Made by a program: the position numbers and the translations under genes. From NCBI GenBank assembly GCA_946482335.1, contig CAMLRG010000131.1, positions 1-15,360 of the forward strand: a DNA stretch of 15,360 nucleotides, in the 5' to 3' direction. Shown piece after piece: positions 14,771 to 15,360 of the stretch. Under the pieces are notes generated by a model. The model had not been told where the DNA came from. It saw only the letters and a program-made list of their open reading frames with translations, and made no database searches. The DNA comes from an uncultured Duganella sp. GTDB taxonomy: Bacteria; Pseudomonadota; Gammaproteobacteria; Burkholderiales; Burkholderiaceae. How positions within the stretch are numbered: position 1 is the first letter of the stretch; every line of letters starts with the position of its first letter.

Positions 14771-15360
<590 letters not shown>

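Overview
The window is high-GC, densely coded bacterial chromosome. The proteins look like those of a Gram-negative betaproteobacterium, most likely Oxalobacteraceae (Massilia, Duganella or Janthinobacterium type). This rests on composition, the DUF1302/DUF1329 pair, the PglL-type glycosyl ligase and the multi-receiver hybrid kinase; no marker gene fixes the genus. Nine protein genes are supported, two of them cut by the window edges. No RNA gene, insertion sequence, CRISPR array or phage gene was seen, and no gene-free stretch exceeds 300 bases.

Region 1 (1-3627): a minus-strand pair encodes a DUF1329 periplasmic protein (cut at the left edge) and a DUF1302 outer-membrane protein. A LysR-type regulator is divergently transcribed from them. 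A 32-bp near-perfect inverted repeat (2638-2669) lies in the divergent spacer and is the obvious candidate operator. The two DUF genes carry the same 13-nt leader around their ribosome binding sites.

Region 2 (3605-8637, minus): a two-gene signalling operon. The first gene encodes a membrane hybrid histidine kinase. Its periplasmic Tll0287-like (DUF3365) domain has a CxxCH heme-attachment motif, followed by GAF, coiled coil, kinase core and three receivers. Eight... nucleotides-scale coupling (7 nt between stop and next start) links it to a soluble receiver-PAS-histidine kinase. No DNA-binding output or HPt gene is present, so the relay must leave through proteins encoded elsewhere.

Region 3 (8780-11738, plus): a lipoprotein with a seven-unit RCC1 beta-propeller overlaps the start of a PglL/Wzy-family O-oligosaccharyltransferase. 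The lipoprotein has a short Ala/Ser/Pro-rich segment after its lipid-anchored cysteine, so it may be a glycosylation substrate of its neighbour.

Region 4 (11746-15360, minus): ruvB (cut at the right edge) overlaps a secreted glutaminyl-peptide cyclotransferase by 8 nt. Downstream, behind its own extended -10 promoter and a dyad at the predicted transcription start, lies a large repeat protein with three Ig-like units, an RTX remnant and a C-terminal DUF4214 domain. Much of the window therefore encodes envelope and surface functions together with the sensing that might control them; ruvB is the only housekeeping gene.
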